30,076 bases of DNA, taken from assembly GCA_035533295.1 (NCBI GenBank), contig DATLUA010000063.1, positions 1 to 30,076 of the forward strand, given 5' to 3'. A program made the translations under genes and the position numbers. The notes below the pieces were generated by a model. It was not told the origin of the DNA. It ran no database searches and saw only the letters and a list, made by a program, of their open reading frames with translations. Numbering within the stretch: position 1 is the first letter of the stretch; each line of letters opens with the position of its first letter. Below, in pieces: positions 7,355 to 14,776 of the stretch. The DNA comes from JAGWJU01 sp035533295. Lineage in GTDB: Bacteria > Elusimicrobiota > Elusimicrobia > UBA1565 > UBA9628.

Positions 7355-8566
7355 ATGATGAAGACCCTGCAGGATTCGTTGGAGATTCTAAAGCGCGGCT
7401 GCGTGTCGCTGGTCAGCGAGGACGAGCTCAAGAAAAAGCTCGCGCTCGGCCGGCCGCTGCGCGTCAAGCTGGGCGTGGACCCCACGTCGCCCGATCTGCA
7501 CCTGGGCCACAGCGTGGTCTTGGCCAAGCTGCGCGCTTTCCAGGACTTGGGCCACACGGCCGTTCTTATCATCGGCGACTACACGGCCATGGTGGGCGAT
7601 CCTTCCGGCCGAGATTCGACCCGGCCGCAGCTCTCTGGCGAGGAAATCGAGGCCAACGCGCGCACCTACCAGGATCAGGCCTTCAAGATTTTGGACAAGG
7701 GCAAAACCGAACTGCGCCGGAACTCCGAGTGGCTCAGGGATTTCGTAGCTGAAAAATTGCTGGACACCTTGAAACGACACACGGTGCAGCAGATACTGGC
7801 CCGCGAAGACTTCAAGCTGCGCTTGAAGGAAAACTCTCCGCTGACCATGCTGGAAATTCTTTATCCCCTTTTGCAGGGCTACGACTCCATCGCGGTCAAG
7901 GCCGACGTGGAATTGGGCGGCAACGACCAGTTGACCAATCTTTTGACCGCCCGCAAGATGCAGCAGGATGCGGGGCAAGAGCAGCAGATCGTGCTGACCG
8001 TGCCGCTATTGGCCGGCCTGGACGGCGTCAAGAAGATGTCCAAGTCCTACGGCAACGCGGTGGCTCTGACCGACGAACCCAATGAAATGTTTGGGAATAT
8101 CATGAAGATTTCCGATGAACTGATGTTTTCTTACTATGAACTTTTAACGACATTCAGCATGATGGAAGCTCGTGCGGCTCATCCGATGGAGGCAAAGAAG
8201 AGGCTTGCTCAGACTTTGGTGGAACGTTACCATGGCGCCGCACCCGCTGTCGCGGCGCGGGAATATTTTGAATCGACTTTTTCTAATAAGAAATTTCCAG
8301 AAGATGCCAAAGAAATAAAAATGGAAGTGAGGATATCCGGGCCCGCTTCCAGAACATATTGGAGTAGCTATCTTTTCGTTATTGACGCGGCGTCGTCTCG
8401 CAAGGAGGCTCAGCGTCTTATCCAAAGTGGGGCGGTCACTATTGATGGTGAGAAGTTGGAGAAAGATATTCTCATTGATGAGTATCTGCGAGCCCGCAAG
8501 AACGCAGCCACGCTAGCCCTCAAAGTGGGCAAACATAAATTTTACAGGATCAAAATCTCTTCGTGA
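7355..8566 (+). CDS. tyrS: Tyrosyl-tRNA synthetase
   Basis: The 403-residue class I synthetase attaches tyrosine to tRNA-Tyr. HLGH (49-52) and KMSKS (227-231) are the class I signatures; GDYTAMVGDPSGRD and QGYDSIAVKADVELGGNDQ form the amino-acid and ATP sites. The C-terminal part holds an S4-like RNA-binding domain (SRKEAQRLIQSGAVTIDGEK). The order and length match the shorter-motif TyrRS group (HLGH with KMSKS). Two ATG codons occur in tandem at 7355 and 7358. From about 8080 to the end, base composition falls from about 65-70% to about 48% G+C and codon choice changes, although the protein stays continuous. The stop overlaps the next ATG by one base. Confidence 0.95.
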   Translation: MMKTLQDSLEILKRGCVSLVSEDELKKKLALGRPLRVKLGVDPTSPDLHLGHSVVLAKLRAFQDLGHTAVLIIGDYTAMVGDPSGRDSTRPQLSGEEIEANARTYQDQAFKILDKGKTELRRNSEWLRDFVAEKLLDTLKRHTVQQILAREDFKLRLKENSPLTMLEILYPLLQGYDSIAVKADVELGGNDQLTNLLTARKMQQDAGQEQQIVLTVPLLAGLDGVKKMSKSYGNAVALTDEPNEMFGNIMKISDELMFSYYELLTTFSMMEARAAHPMEAKKRLAQTLVERYHGAAPAVAAREYFESTFSNKKFPEDAKEIKMEVRISGPASRTYWSSYLFVIDAASSRKEAQRLIQSGAVTIDGEKLEKDILIDEYLRARKNAATLALKVGKHKFYRIKISS

Positions 8567-10203
8567 TGAAAACCGCGGAGAAAAACGCGTCGGCGCAAAA
8601 TAAAACGTCGGCGGCCGAGCCGCCCCAGCCGCCGCGCACCTTGTCCGGAATCCCCGTCGATCTTGTTTATGGTCCGGAATCCGCCGCGGGCCGAGACCTG
8701 CTCGCTGAGACCGGGCGCCCCGGCCAGTATCCGTTCGGCCGCGGCATCAAGAGCTCGGGCTACCGCGTCAACCATTGGACCATGCGCCAGTTTGCGGGCC
8801 ACAAGGCCGCCAAGGACACCAACGAGCGCTTCAAATACCTTTTGTCGCACGGGGAGACGGGCTTGTCGACGGCGTTCGATCTGCCGACCTTGATGGGCTT
8901 GGACTCGGACGACCCTCGCTCCGTGGGCGAGGTGGGCCGCGAAGGCGTGGCTATCGATTCCCTGGCCGACTTCGAGATTCTTTTCTCCGGCATCGACCTA
9001 GCCAAGGTCTCGACCTCGATGACCATCAATTTGCCCGCGCCAGCCATGCTGGCGATGTATCTGGCCCTGGCCAAGAAACAGGGCGTCCCCTTCAAGCGCG
9101 TGCGCGGCACCTGCCAGACCGACATCCTCAAGGAATATATCGCGCAAAACGAGTACCTTTATCCCCCCGAGCAGTCTCTTCGATTGGTCCTGGACGTCAT
9201 CGAGTACTGCGTCAAGGAAGTCCCGCGTTTCTACCCCATCTCGATTTCGGGCTACCACATCCGCGAGGCGGGCGCGGACGCCGTGCAGGAGCTGGCCTTT
9301 ACCTTGGCCGACGGCCGCGAGTACGTCGAGCGCCTGGTCAAGCGCGGCCTCAACGTGGACGATTTCGCCTCGCAGCTTTCCTTTTTCTTCGACGTGCACA
9401 ACTATTTCTTCGAGGAAATCGCCAAGCTGCGGGCCGGCCGCATGATTTGGGCCAAGCTCATGAAGGAGGAGTTCGGCGCCGAGAGAGAGATATCTTGGAT
9501 GCTGCCCATGCACTGCCAGACGGCCGGCGTGAGCCTGACGGCTCAGCAGCCGCTCAACAACCTGGCGCGCGTGTCCTACCAGGCGCTGGCCGCGGTCCTG
9601 GGCGGGACGCAGAGCCTGCACACCAACTCTTACGACGAGGCGCTGGCGCTGCCCAGCGACGGGGCCGTCATGCTGGCCTTGCGCACTCAGCAGATCATCG
9701 CCCATGAATCTGGCGTGACCGGCACGCCCGATCCTTTCGGCGGCTCTTATTATCTGGAGAGCCTCACCGCGGACATCGCCAAGCGGACCAAGGACATCAT
9801 GGACCGCATCAAGGGAATGGGCGGCGTGGTGCCGGCGCTGGAGCACGGATTTTTTCACCGCGAAATCTCGGAGACCGCCTATCGGCACGAGCAGGAGCTG
9901 CACGCCGGGCGCCGCAAAATCGTCGGCGTCAACGTGCACAAGTCGCAGAAAGACAAGACCGTGCCCATCCTGAAAATCCACGGCTCGGTGGAGCAAAAAC
10001 AGATCCGGGCGCTTAAAAAACTGCGCCGCGACCGCGACGGCGCGAGGACGCGGGCGGCCTTGAAGCGCTTGGCCGACTGTGCGCGCACGCCGGCCAACGT
10101 CATGCCGGCTATACTGGAGTGCGTGGAAGCCTACGCCACCATCGGCGAGATCACGGCGTCCCTGAAGGGAGTCTTCGGGGAATATCCGGCGTTTGCCGGC
10201 TAG
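8566..10203 (+). CDS. Acyl-CoA mutase large subunit, isobutyryl-CoA mutase-like
   Basis: The 545-residue protein is the catalytic (TIM-barrel) domain of a coenzyme B12-dependent acyl-CoA mutase, with no C-terminal B12-binding domain (no DxHxxG), so a separate small subunit is needed; none is in the window. Two residues decide substrate in this family. Methylmalonyl-CoA mutase has Tyr89 and Arg207; isobutyryl-CoA mutase has Phe and Gln. Here they are F76 (RQFAG) and Q194 (KEYIAQNE), 118 residues apart as in both families, and the catalytic His corresponds to H231 (GYHIREAG). It would therefore interconvert isobutyryl-CoA and n-butyryl-CoA or act on a similar non-carboxylated acyl-CoA. ATG at 8566 is preferred to GTG at 8563. 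It is the last gene of the operon. Confidence 0.9.
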   Translation: MKTAEKNASAQNKTSAAEPPQPPRTLSGIPVDLVYGPESAAGRDLLAETGRPGQYPFGRGIKSSGYRVNHWTMRQFAGHKAAKDTNERFKYLLSHGETGLSTAFDLPTLMGLDSDDPRSVGEVGREGVAIDSLADFEILFSGIDLAKVSTSMTINLPAPAMLAMYLALAKKQGVPFKRVRGTCQTDILKEYIAQNEYLYPPEQSLRLVLDVIEYCVKEVPRFYPISISGYHIREAGADAVQELAFTLADGREYVERLVKRGLNVDDFASQLSFFFDVHNYFFEEIAKLRAGRMIWAKLMKEEFGAEREISWMLPMHCQTAGVSLTAQQPLNNLARVSYQALAAVLGGTQSLHTNSYDEALALPSDGAVMLALRTQQIIAHESGVTGTPDPFGGSYYLESLTADIAKRTKDIMDRIKGMGGVVPALEHGFFHREISETAYRHEQELHAGRRKIVGVNVHKSQKDKTVPILKIHGSVEQKQIRALKKLRRDRDGARTRAALKRLADCARTPANVMPAILECVEAYATIGEITASLKGVFGEYPAFAG

Positions 10204-11078
10204 GCGGCCCTGGCCGGGTTTTCGGAGGCCTGGTAGCGCTTCACGACCTGGGCCACTTCTTGGCGCAGGTTTTCCTTGAGGGTTTCGAGTTCCAGATGCT
10301 TCTTCTTGATTTCGTGCTCGAGTTCCTGAGTTCTTAACTCCAATTCGTTGGCGCGGCGCAGAAGCTCCTGTTCTTCCCTGAGCTTCCTTGAGCTCCAGTT
10401 GGTGATGTCGTCCAGGGCTTTTTGCTGGGACGCGCGCAGTTCCGCGAGCTTGTCTTGGTAGTTTTTCTCAAGCGCAGCTTCCCGCTGCTTGTGCTCGGCG
10501 AGCAGGGCCTCGTTCTTAAGTTCGAGTTCCTCGGCGCGGGCCCGGTATTGATCCTCCAACTCCTTAAGGCGCCGGCCCCAGAGCGGCAAGAGCGCGCTTT
10601 CCTTGGCCATGACTTCCTGGTAGAGCGTCTCGATTTTCTGGTTGAACTGCTCGCTGTTCTCAAGGGTGGACTTGATGTGCCGGTCGTGCGCGCGCGACAA
10701 GTCCTCTTCCTTAACGGCGATGAAGCCTTCTAAATCTTTGATTTTCGAGATTTTAAGCGAGATCTCGCCCTCCTGGGCGGCAATCTTGTCGCGGGCCTTG
10801 GCTAGGGCGGATTCGAGCTTCGAGATCGTCTCCGCGAAATAGGTCTTTTCAATAATCTCCTTCTGCTCCAGGTAGTTGCGGCGGTAGGACAGAAGCGTTT
10901 CCTCGACGCGAGCGATTTCCGCGTGGAACTCCTCGATGAGGCTTTGCAGGCCGACCGCGGCCGAAGAGTTCTCAATCCAGAGCTTGCGCGCGATTATCTC
11001 GAAGCGGCCCCAAATTTCCTTCAAGTGGGAATTTTCCAACTCGGGCTCGGGCGCCTGCGCGCTTAGGGGCTGGCTCAT
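10200..11078 (-). CDS. Coiled-coil protein, paralogue of the 13541-14440 gene
   Basis: The 292-residue protein is almost all predicted coiled coil (Glu/Lys/Leu/Gln-rich heptads from about residue 50 to 285), with no signal peptide or membrane segment, so it is probably cytoplasmic. The non-coil N-terminus has a conserved block KLWxENS (32-38), AVxLQ (41-45) and IEEF (48-51), shared with the same spacing by the protein at 13541-14440. Their C-termini also match (KKK...LETLKENLRQEVAQ against KKK...LQSIKEGLQREIAE). It is translated with the upstream coiled-coil gene through an ATGA overlap at 11075-11078. Its TAG stop shares CTAG with the convergent mutase stop. No known family is recognised; structural or filament-forming roles are conjecture. 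Confidence 0.8.
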   Translation of the reverse strand: MSQPLSAQAPEPELENSHLKEIWGRFEIIARKLWIENSSAAVGLQSLIEEFHAEIARVEETLLSYRRNYLEQKEIIEKTYFAETISKLESALAKARDKIAAQEGEISLKISKIKDLEGFIAVKEEDLSRAHDRHIKSTLENSEQFNQKIETLYQEVMAKESALLPLWGRRLKELEDQYRARAEELELKNEALLAEHKQREAALEKNYQDKLAELRASQQKALDDITNWSSRKLREEQELLRRANELELRTQELEHEIKKKHLELETLKENLRQEVAQVVKRYQASENPARAA

Positions 11079-12505
11079 GCCTGGATTCCTTTGGAGCCGG
11101 GAGCGCCGGGGTCCTGGCGCAGCCGGTAGGACTGGATGGATTCAAGCAACTCGTGCTTGAGCTTCTCGATGCGGCCGGACTCCTCGTTTAAGTGCGCCTG
11201 CCACTGGGCCAGCCGCTGGTGCCAGTCCTGATCGCGCACGCGCAAGCCGTCCTCGCGCTTGCGCCACTCCATGTCGCGGAGGTGGTTGCGCTCCTCGAAC
11301 TCGGAGAGGCGGGTGAAGAGCAGGCTCTCCAAGGCGTCCAATTCCGCCTGGCGCTTGGCCAAGCCCCGGGACATGGAGGCGTATTCCTCTTCCAGCATGA
11401 CTTTGCGCCGCGCGAGCTCTTCTTCGGTCGCGTCGAGGCGGGTTTCCAATTCCTCGCGCCGGCGGCCTTCGATTTCCGCGACTTCCTGGGCCCGGCGCGA
11501 ATCGATTTCGGCCTCGGCCAGACCGCGCTCCAGCTCTAAAATCCTCTCGAGAGACTGCTGGGCCTTGCGGCGGGATTCGGCGATTTCGGCCAGCAACAGG
11601 GATTTTTCTTTCTCCCAAATGCCTTCCTTTTCGCCGGCGCGCTTGAGGCCGGTCTCGAAAGAATTAATGGCTTCCTCCTTGCTCACGAGAGTTTTCTCGA
11701 GTTCCAGAAACCGGGGCAGCTGCTCCTCGGCTTTGCGGCGCCACTGCGCGATTTCGCCCAAAAGCACCGCTTTTTCCTGCGTCCAGGTGGCCTGCAGGGC
11801 CTCGTAGCGCGCCGTAATGAAATTCTCGGCGTGCTTTAAGCGGAAGCGCACCTGGTCTTCGACCGAATCGTGGAAAGCCTTGATTTGGGATTCCAACTCC
11901 GCCTTCTGCGACTGGTAGAACTGCTCGAACTGCAGCCGGCGCGACTCCAGGGCGTCGGCGGAGCCCTTGATTTGGACTTCCTTTTCAGAAAGCTCGATGA
12001 TTTTGTCCGAGTAGGCCTTGTCGAAGCGCTTGCGGCGCTCCTCCTCGGACTGCGCGGCCTGGTGTATCCTAATTTGCGCCGACTGCTCGGTTTCGTCCTC
12101 ATAACGCCGCGCTTCGGCTTCCAGCGCGTTCTTGCGGCCCAAGAAATCACGCTCCAATTCCTCCTGCTGGCGCCGGAGCAAATCTTCCTTCTGCGAGAGG
12201 CCGATTTCGCGCTTGGCCAGGGCCGTCGCGTCGATTTCGCCGGACAAGTGCTGGGAAAGGTATTCCTCTATTTTTCGATAGTATGCCTCGCGCTCCAATG
12301 TCTCTTGGGCGCGCAGAGCCATGGCCTCGCGCAGCTCCTTGGCCTCCTCCGCGTGCTTTTGCGCCGCCTCGGTCTTGGATTTCTCCAGAGCGTGCAGGCG
12401 CTCCAAGGCCCAGCGCAGGGCCATGCGCGCCGTGTCGATGTTGTTGATGGCTTCGATGTTGCCGAGCGTCGGCTCCTGGGGCGGCCTGGGCGCTTCCATG
12501 GGCAT
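11075..12505 (-). CDS. Large coiled-coil protein, first gene of a two-gene operon
   Basis: The 476-residue protein has a short Pro-rich start, a helix (NIDTARMALRWALERLHAL, 22-40) and then nearly continuous coiled coil to about residue 455. An internal duplication is visible: W241 to L273 (EKAVLLGEIAQWRRKAEEQL within it) matches W297 to L329 (EKSLLLAEIAESRRKAQQSL), offset by 56 residues. No signal peptide, membrane segment or enzymatic motif is seen. Two starts are possible, ATG at 12505 and ATG at 12499. A strong promoter ends only one base before the first, so the second, which falls at the predicted transcription start, would give a leaderless message. It is divergent from mltG with 36 bases between them. 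No family recognised. Confidence 0.8.
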   Translation of the reverse strand: MPMEAPRPPQEPTLGNIEAINNIDTARMALRWALERLHALEKSKTEAAQKHAEEAKELREAMALRAQETLEREAYYRKIEEYLSQHLSGEIDATALAKREIGLSQKEDLLRRQQEELERDFLGRKNALEAEARRYEDETEQSAQIRIHQAAQSEEERRKRFDKAYSDKIIELSEKEVQIKGSADALESRRLQFEQFYQSQKAELESQIKAFHDSVEDQVRFRLKHAENFITARYEALQATWTQEKAVLLGEIAQWRRKAEEQLPRFLELEKTLVSKEEAINSFETGLKRAGEKEGIWEKEKSLLLAEIAESRRKAQQSLERILELERGLAEAEIDSRRAQEVAEIEGRRREELETRLDATEEELARRKVMLEEEYASMSRGLAKRQAELDALESLLFTRLSEFEERNHLRDMEWRKREDGLRVRDQDWHQRLAQWQAHLNEESGRIEKLKHELLESIQSYRLRQDPGAPGSKGIQA

Positions 12506-12506
12506 A

Positions 12507-12535
12507 GTTATAACAGGCCCCTATTAAATTTTCAA
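12507..12535 (-). promoter_or_regulatory. Promoter of the two-gene coiled-coil operon
   Basis: On the minus strand: TTGAAA (12535-12530), a 17-base spacer ending in CTGT, and TATAAC (12512-12507). The expected start point is near 12499-12500, coinciding with the second ATG of the gene, so the transcript may be leaderless. The same design (TTGAAA, 17 bases ending CTGT, TATAnC) precedes the paralogous coiled-coil gene at 14440. Confidence 0.65.
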
Positions 12536-12541
12536 TACAAA

Positions 12542-13537
12542 ATGATAGACTGGGTTCCGGTGAGAAAAGGGCTCTACTTTCTCGTCGGAGCGGCCGTCCT
12601 CTTCGCGGCGGCGGCCGGCTTCTTCAAACCGGGCGCTCCCGTCAAGGTCGAGATTCCGCCCGGACTTTCCGCCACCCAGACCGCCCAGATGCTCAAAGAA
12701 GACGGCGTCATCGGCTCGGTGACGCTTTTCCGCGCCGCGTCCAAGATTCTGCGGGCCGACAGGAGCTTGAAGCCGGGCCTCTATTATTTCCGCAAGTCCA
12801 TGCCGATTCTTGAGGTTCTGCGCCGCCTGGAGCGGGGCTCGGACGGCATTCGCATCATGGTGCCGGAAGGCTTTTCCGCCAGGCAGATCGCCGAGCGACT
12901 GGAAGCCAACGGCGTGTGCAAGACCTACGATTTCATGCGCTACGTGGAAAGGCGCCGCTTGGAAGGCTACCTGTTTCCCTCCACGTATTACTTCGACGCG
13001 AACCAGGCCCCGGCCCAGGTGGCCGCGCGCATGACCCAGGAGTTCCAGGACAAGATGGCCTCCGTTTACGACAGCTTCACGCCAAAGCCCGCGCTCACTT
13101 TGGCGCAGGCGGTCACCTTGGCCTCCATAGTGCAGCGGGAGGCCTATCTGGAATCGGAACGGCCCATGATCGCCGGGGTGTACTTGAACCGCCTCAAGCT
13201 GCGGATGCGCCTGCAGGCTGATCCCACCGTGCAGTACGCGCTGGGATACTGGAAAAAGGAGCTCACGGTCCAGGACTTGAAAATCGACTCCCCCTACAAC
13301 ACCTACATCCACTACGGCCTGCCGCCGGGTCCCATCTGCAGCCCCGGGGTGATGTCGCTTCTGGCCGTTCTGCGGCCGGCCGACACCAAGGATCTTTACT
13401 TCGTGGCCAACGACAAGGGCGGGCACATTTTTTCCGAGACCAACGCGGAGCAGAACGCGGCCAAGGCCGAGGTCAGGAAAAGCCTCGAGCGGGCGAAGAA
13501 AGACGGCGGCGCGGCCGACTCGCCGCAGGCGCGGTAA
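12542..13537 (+). CDS. mltG: Endolytic murein transglycosylase MltG
   Basis: The 331-residue protein has a single N-terminal membrane anchor (GLYFLVGAAVLFAAAAGFF, 10-28) and a periplasmic YceG/MltG domain. A LysM-like segment (VKVEIPPGLSATQTAQML) precedes the catalytic region LASIVQREA, in which E200 is the conserved catalytic Glu, and the family signature SPYNTYIHYGLPPGPICSPG. MltG cuts nascent glycan strands at the inner membrane and sets their length. The ATG at 12542 is chosen because the frame upstream is antisense to the coiled-coil gene and the anchor starts right after this ATG. It is flanked on both sides by minus-strand coiled-coil genes, with only 3 bases to the downstream one. Confidence 0.93.
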   Translation: MIDWVPVRKGLYFLVGAAVLFAAAAGFFKPGAPVKVEIPPGLSATQTAQMLKEDGVIGSVTLFRAASKILRADRSLKPGLYYFRKSMPILEVLRRLERGSDGIRIMVPEGFSARQIAERLEANGVCKTYDFMRYVERRRLEGYLFPSTYYFDANQAPAQVAARMTQEFQDKMASVYDSFTPKPALTLAQAVTLASIVQREAYLESERPMIAGVYLNRLKLRMRLQADPTVQYALGYWKKELTVQDLKIDSPYNTYIHYGLPPGPICSPGVMSLLAVLRPADTKDLYFVANDKGGHIFSETNAEQNAAKAEVRKSLERAKKDGGAADSPQAR

Positions 13538-13540
13538 GGC

Positions 13541-14440
13541 TCAAAGGACGGAGCGGACGTCTTGGTAATTCGCCGGCCGTGATGGCGAACCTTCCTTGAT
13601 TTTCGTCTGATACTGACGGACGAGCTCGGCGATTTCCCGTTGTAGGCCTTCCTTAATAGACTGGAGCTCCCCCTGCTTTTTCTTGTATTCCGCGGCTAGT
13701 TCCTGCTCCCGGGTGAGCAGCCGCTCACGATCTTCATGCAGCTTCTGATCCTCCGCGAGCCGACGCGACTCCCAAGCGTCGATTTCCTTGAGAAGCTTCT
13801 CGTGCGCGGCGTCGATGTCCTTTTCCCGCTTGGCGTGCTGGCCTTCGACTTCTTGGAGACGCCGCTTGGCTTCGCCGCCGGCTTCTTCCTGGCGCTTTTC
13901 CAGCGCCTGCTGACGGGCCTGGTATTCGGCCTCCAGGGTCTTGTGCCGGGCGTTCCAAGCGGCCTCCAGGGAATCTTCCTTCTCGCGCAGTTCCGCGTAG
14001 AAGCCTTCCATCTTCTTGGCCTGGACTTCGTCGCGTTCCGCGGCGGTCTTGAGATACTGATCGTAAAACTCGCGGTTCTGCCGCTCCTTCTCGGAGAGTT
14101 CCTGGATGAGCGCCTGCGCGTGCTTCTCTTTTTCCGCTAGGGTTTTTTCCAGGCTGGCGCCGCGCGCGCTCATGTCCTTGATCTGCCGCTCCAAGAACGC
14201 CAAGCGCTCGGAATAAACGGCGCTGAGGTTTTTCTCCACGGTCTGGCGGTCGGAGACAAGAGCTTTCTGGCTGGAGATCAGCATCTGATCGGCGTGGCTG
14301 ACCTCGGACTTGAACTCCTCGATGATGGCCTGCAGGGCCACGGCGCTGGGAGAGTTCTCATTCCAAAGTTTTCCGCAAACATCTGAGAGCCTTTTCCAGA
14401 CGTCTCCCAACTGCAAGCGCACGTTTTCCACGGGCTCCAT
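13541..14440 (-). CDS. Coiled-coil protein, paralogue of the 10200-11078 gene
   Basis: The 299-residue protein shares the N-terminal block of its paralogue: KLWNENS (24-30), AVALQ (33-37) and IEEF (40-43), then an almost unbroken coiled coil with many Glu/Lys/Gln heptads (for example LEKRQEEAGGEAKRRLQEVE) and a final IKEGLQREIAELVRQYQ segment. No signal peptide or membrane segment is present. An AAGGAG ribosome-binding site (14453-14448) lies 7 bases before the ATG. Its promoter matches that of the other coiled-coil operon, implying joint control. It converges on mltG with a 3-base gap. Function is unknown; sharing a fold and promoter with its paralogue suggests they form a common or alternative assembly, which is an inference. 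Confidence 0.8.
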   Translation of the reverse strand: MEPVENVRLQLGDVWKRLSDVCGKLWNENSPSAVALQAIIEEFKSEVSHADQMLISSQKALVSDRQTVEKNLSAVYSERLAFLERQIKDMSARGASLEKTLAEKEKHAQALIQELSEKERQNREFYDQYLKTAAERDEVQAKKMEGFYAELREKEDSLEAAWNARHKTLEAEYQARQQALEKRQEEAGGEAKRRLQEVEGQHAKREKDIDAAHEKLLKEIDAWESRRLAEDQKLHEDRERLLTREQELAAEYKKKQGELQSIKEGLQREIAELVRQYQTKIKEGSPSRPANYQDVRSVL

Positions 14441-14480
14441 GACGCATCTCCTTGACCGGAAGGTTTACCGCCTACCATTA

Positions 14481-14509
14481 GGTATAACAGCCGTTCGCGA
14501 TCTTTTCAA
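14481..14509 (-). promoter_or_regulatory. Promoter of the single coiled-coil gene
   Basis: Minus strand: TTGAAA (14509-14504), a 17-base spacer ending in CTGT, and TATACC (14486-14481). Unlike the matching promoter at 12507-12535, it leaves a leader of about 35 bases containing a good AAGGAG site. Confidence 0.65.
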
Positions 14510-14565
14510 GGGGGTTTTTATTGCGCGGGAGTTTCTGCGAATCTCAACGCATATGCGAAGTGCTG

Positions 14566-14571
14566 TATAAT
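14566..14571 (+). promoter_or_regulatory. Candidate -10 element upstream of the split tRNA-Ala copy
   Basis: TATAAT lies about 57 bases before the tRNA 5' half at 14628 and could be the original tRNA promoter. The -35 region (around 14543) is poor. A GC hairpin CCCGCG-GT-CGCGGG follows at 14590-14603. The stretch 14441-14776 has no gene of its own; it holds the coiled-coil gene's promoter, this element, the tRNA fragment and about 110 bases of element end sequence. Confidence 0.35.
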
Positions 14572-14624
14572 TCACTCCAACGGGCGTGCCCCGCGGTCGC
14601 GGGACTCGCGTGTTATAAAAACGT

Positions 14625-14663
14625 TTTGGGCGTGTAGCTCAGCTGGGAGAGCGCCTCGTTCGC
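14625..14663 (+). repeat. attL-like direct repeat: 5' half of tRNA-Ala
   Basis: Identical to 16512-16550. It contains the acceptor 5' strand, D arm and anticodon stem 5' strand of tRNA-Ala(CGC) and stops after the anticodon CGC. After it the sequence diverges (GATGGACTCGGG instead of AACGAGGAGG), so no tRNA can form here. Confidence 0.85.
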
Positions 14664-14751
14664 GATGGACTCGGGCGGTTTTATTCGTTTTTTGTCCGAG
14701 CTTGATTTTGTCGGTCCGGCCTTGATCGACTTTTCGCTGTTTTTCCCCAGC

Positions 14752-14773
14752 ATGGACACTATATGGACACCAG
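14752..14773 (+). repeat. 22-base direct repeat, left copy
   Basis: The same 22 bases, beginning ATGGACACTATATGGACACC, occur at 16439-16460. Each copy itself contains TGGACAC twice, 11 bases apart. This copy lies 88 bases inside the left end, just past the abiEii stop. Paired short repeats near both ends resemble integrase arm-binding sites; that role is inferred. Confidence 0.6.
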
Positions 14774-14776
14774 TTT

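Noticed and set aside
11870..12541. Extension of the mltG frame upstream through the coiled-coil gene
   Set aside because: The extra 224 codons are antisense to a coiled-coil gene. The membrane anchor expected at the MltG N-terminus begins right after the ATG at 12542.
14628..14663. Second tRNA-Ala gene
   Set aside because: Only the 5' half is present; the sequence after the anticodon cannot complete the anticodon, T or acceptor stems.
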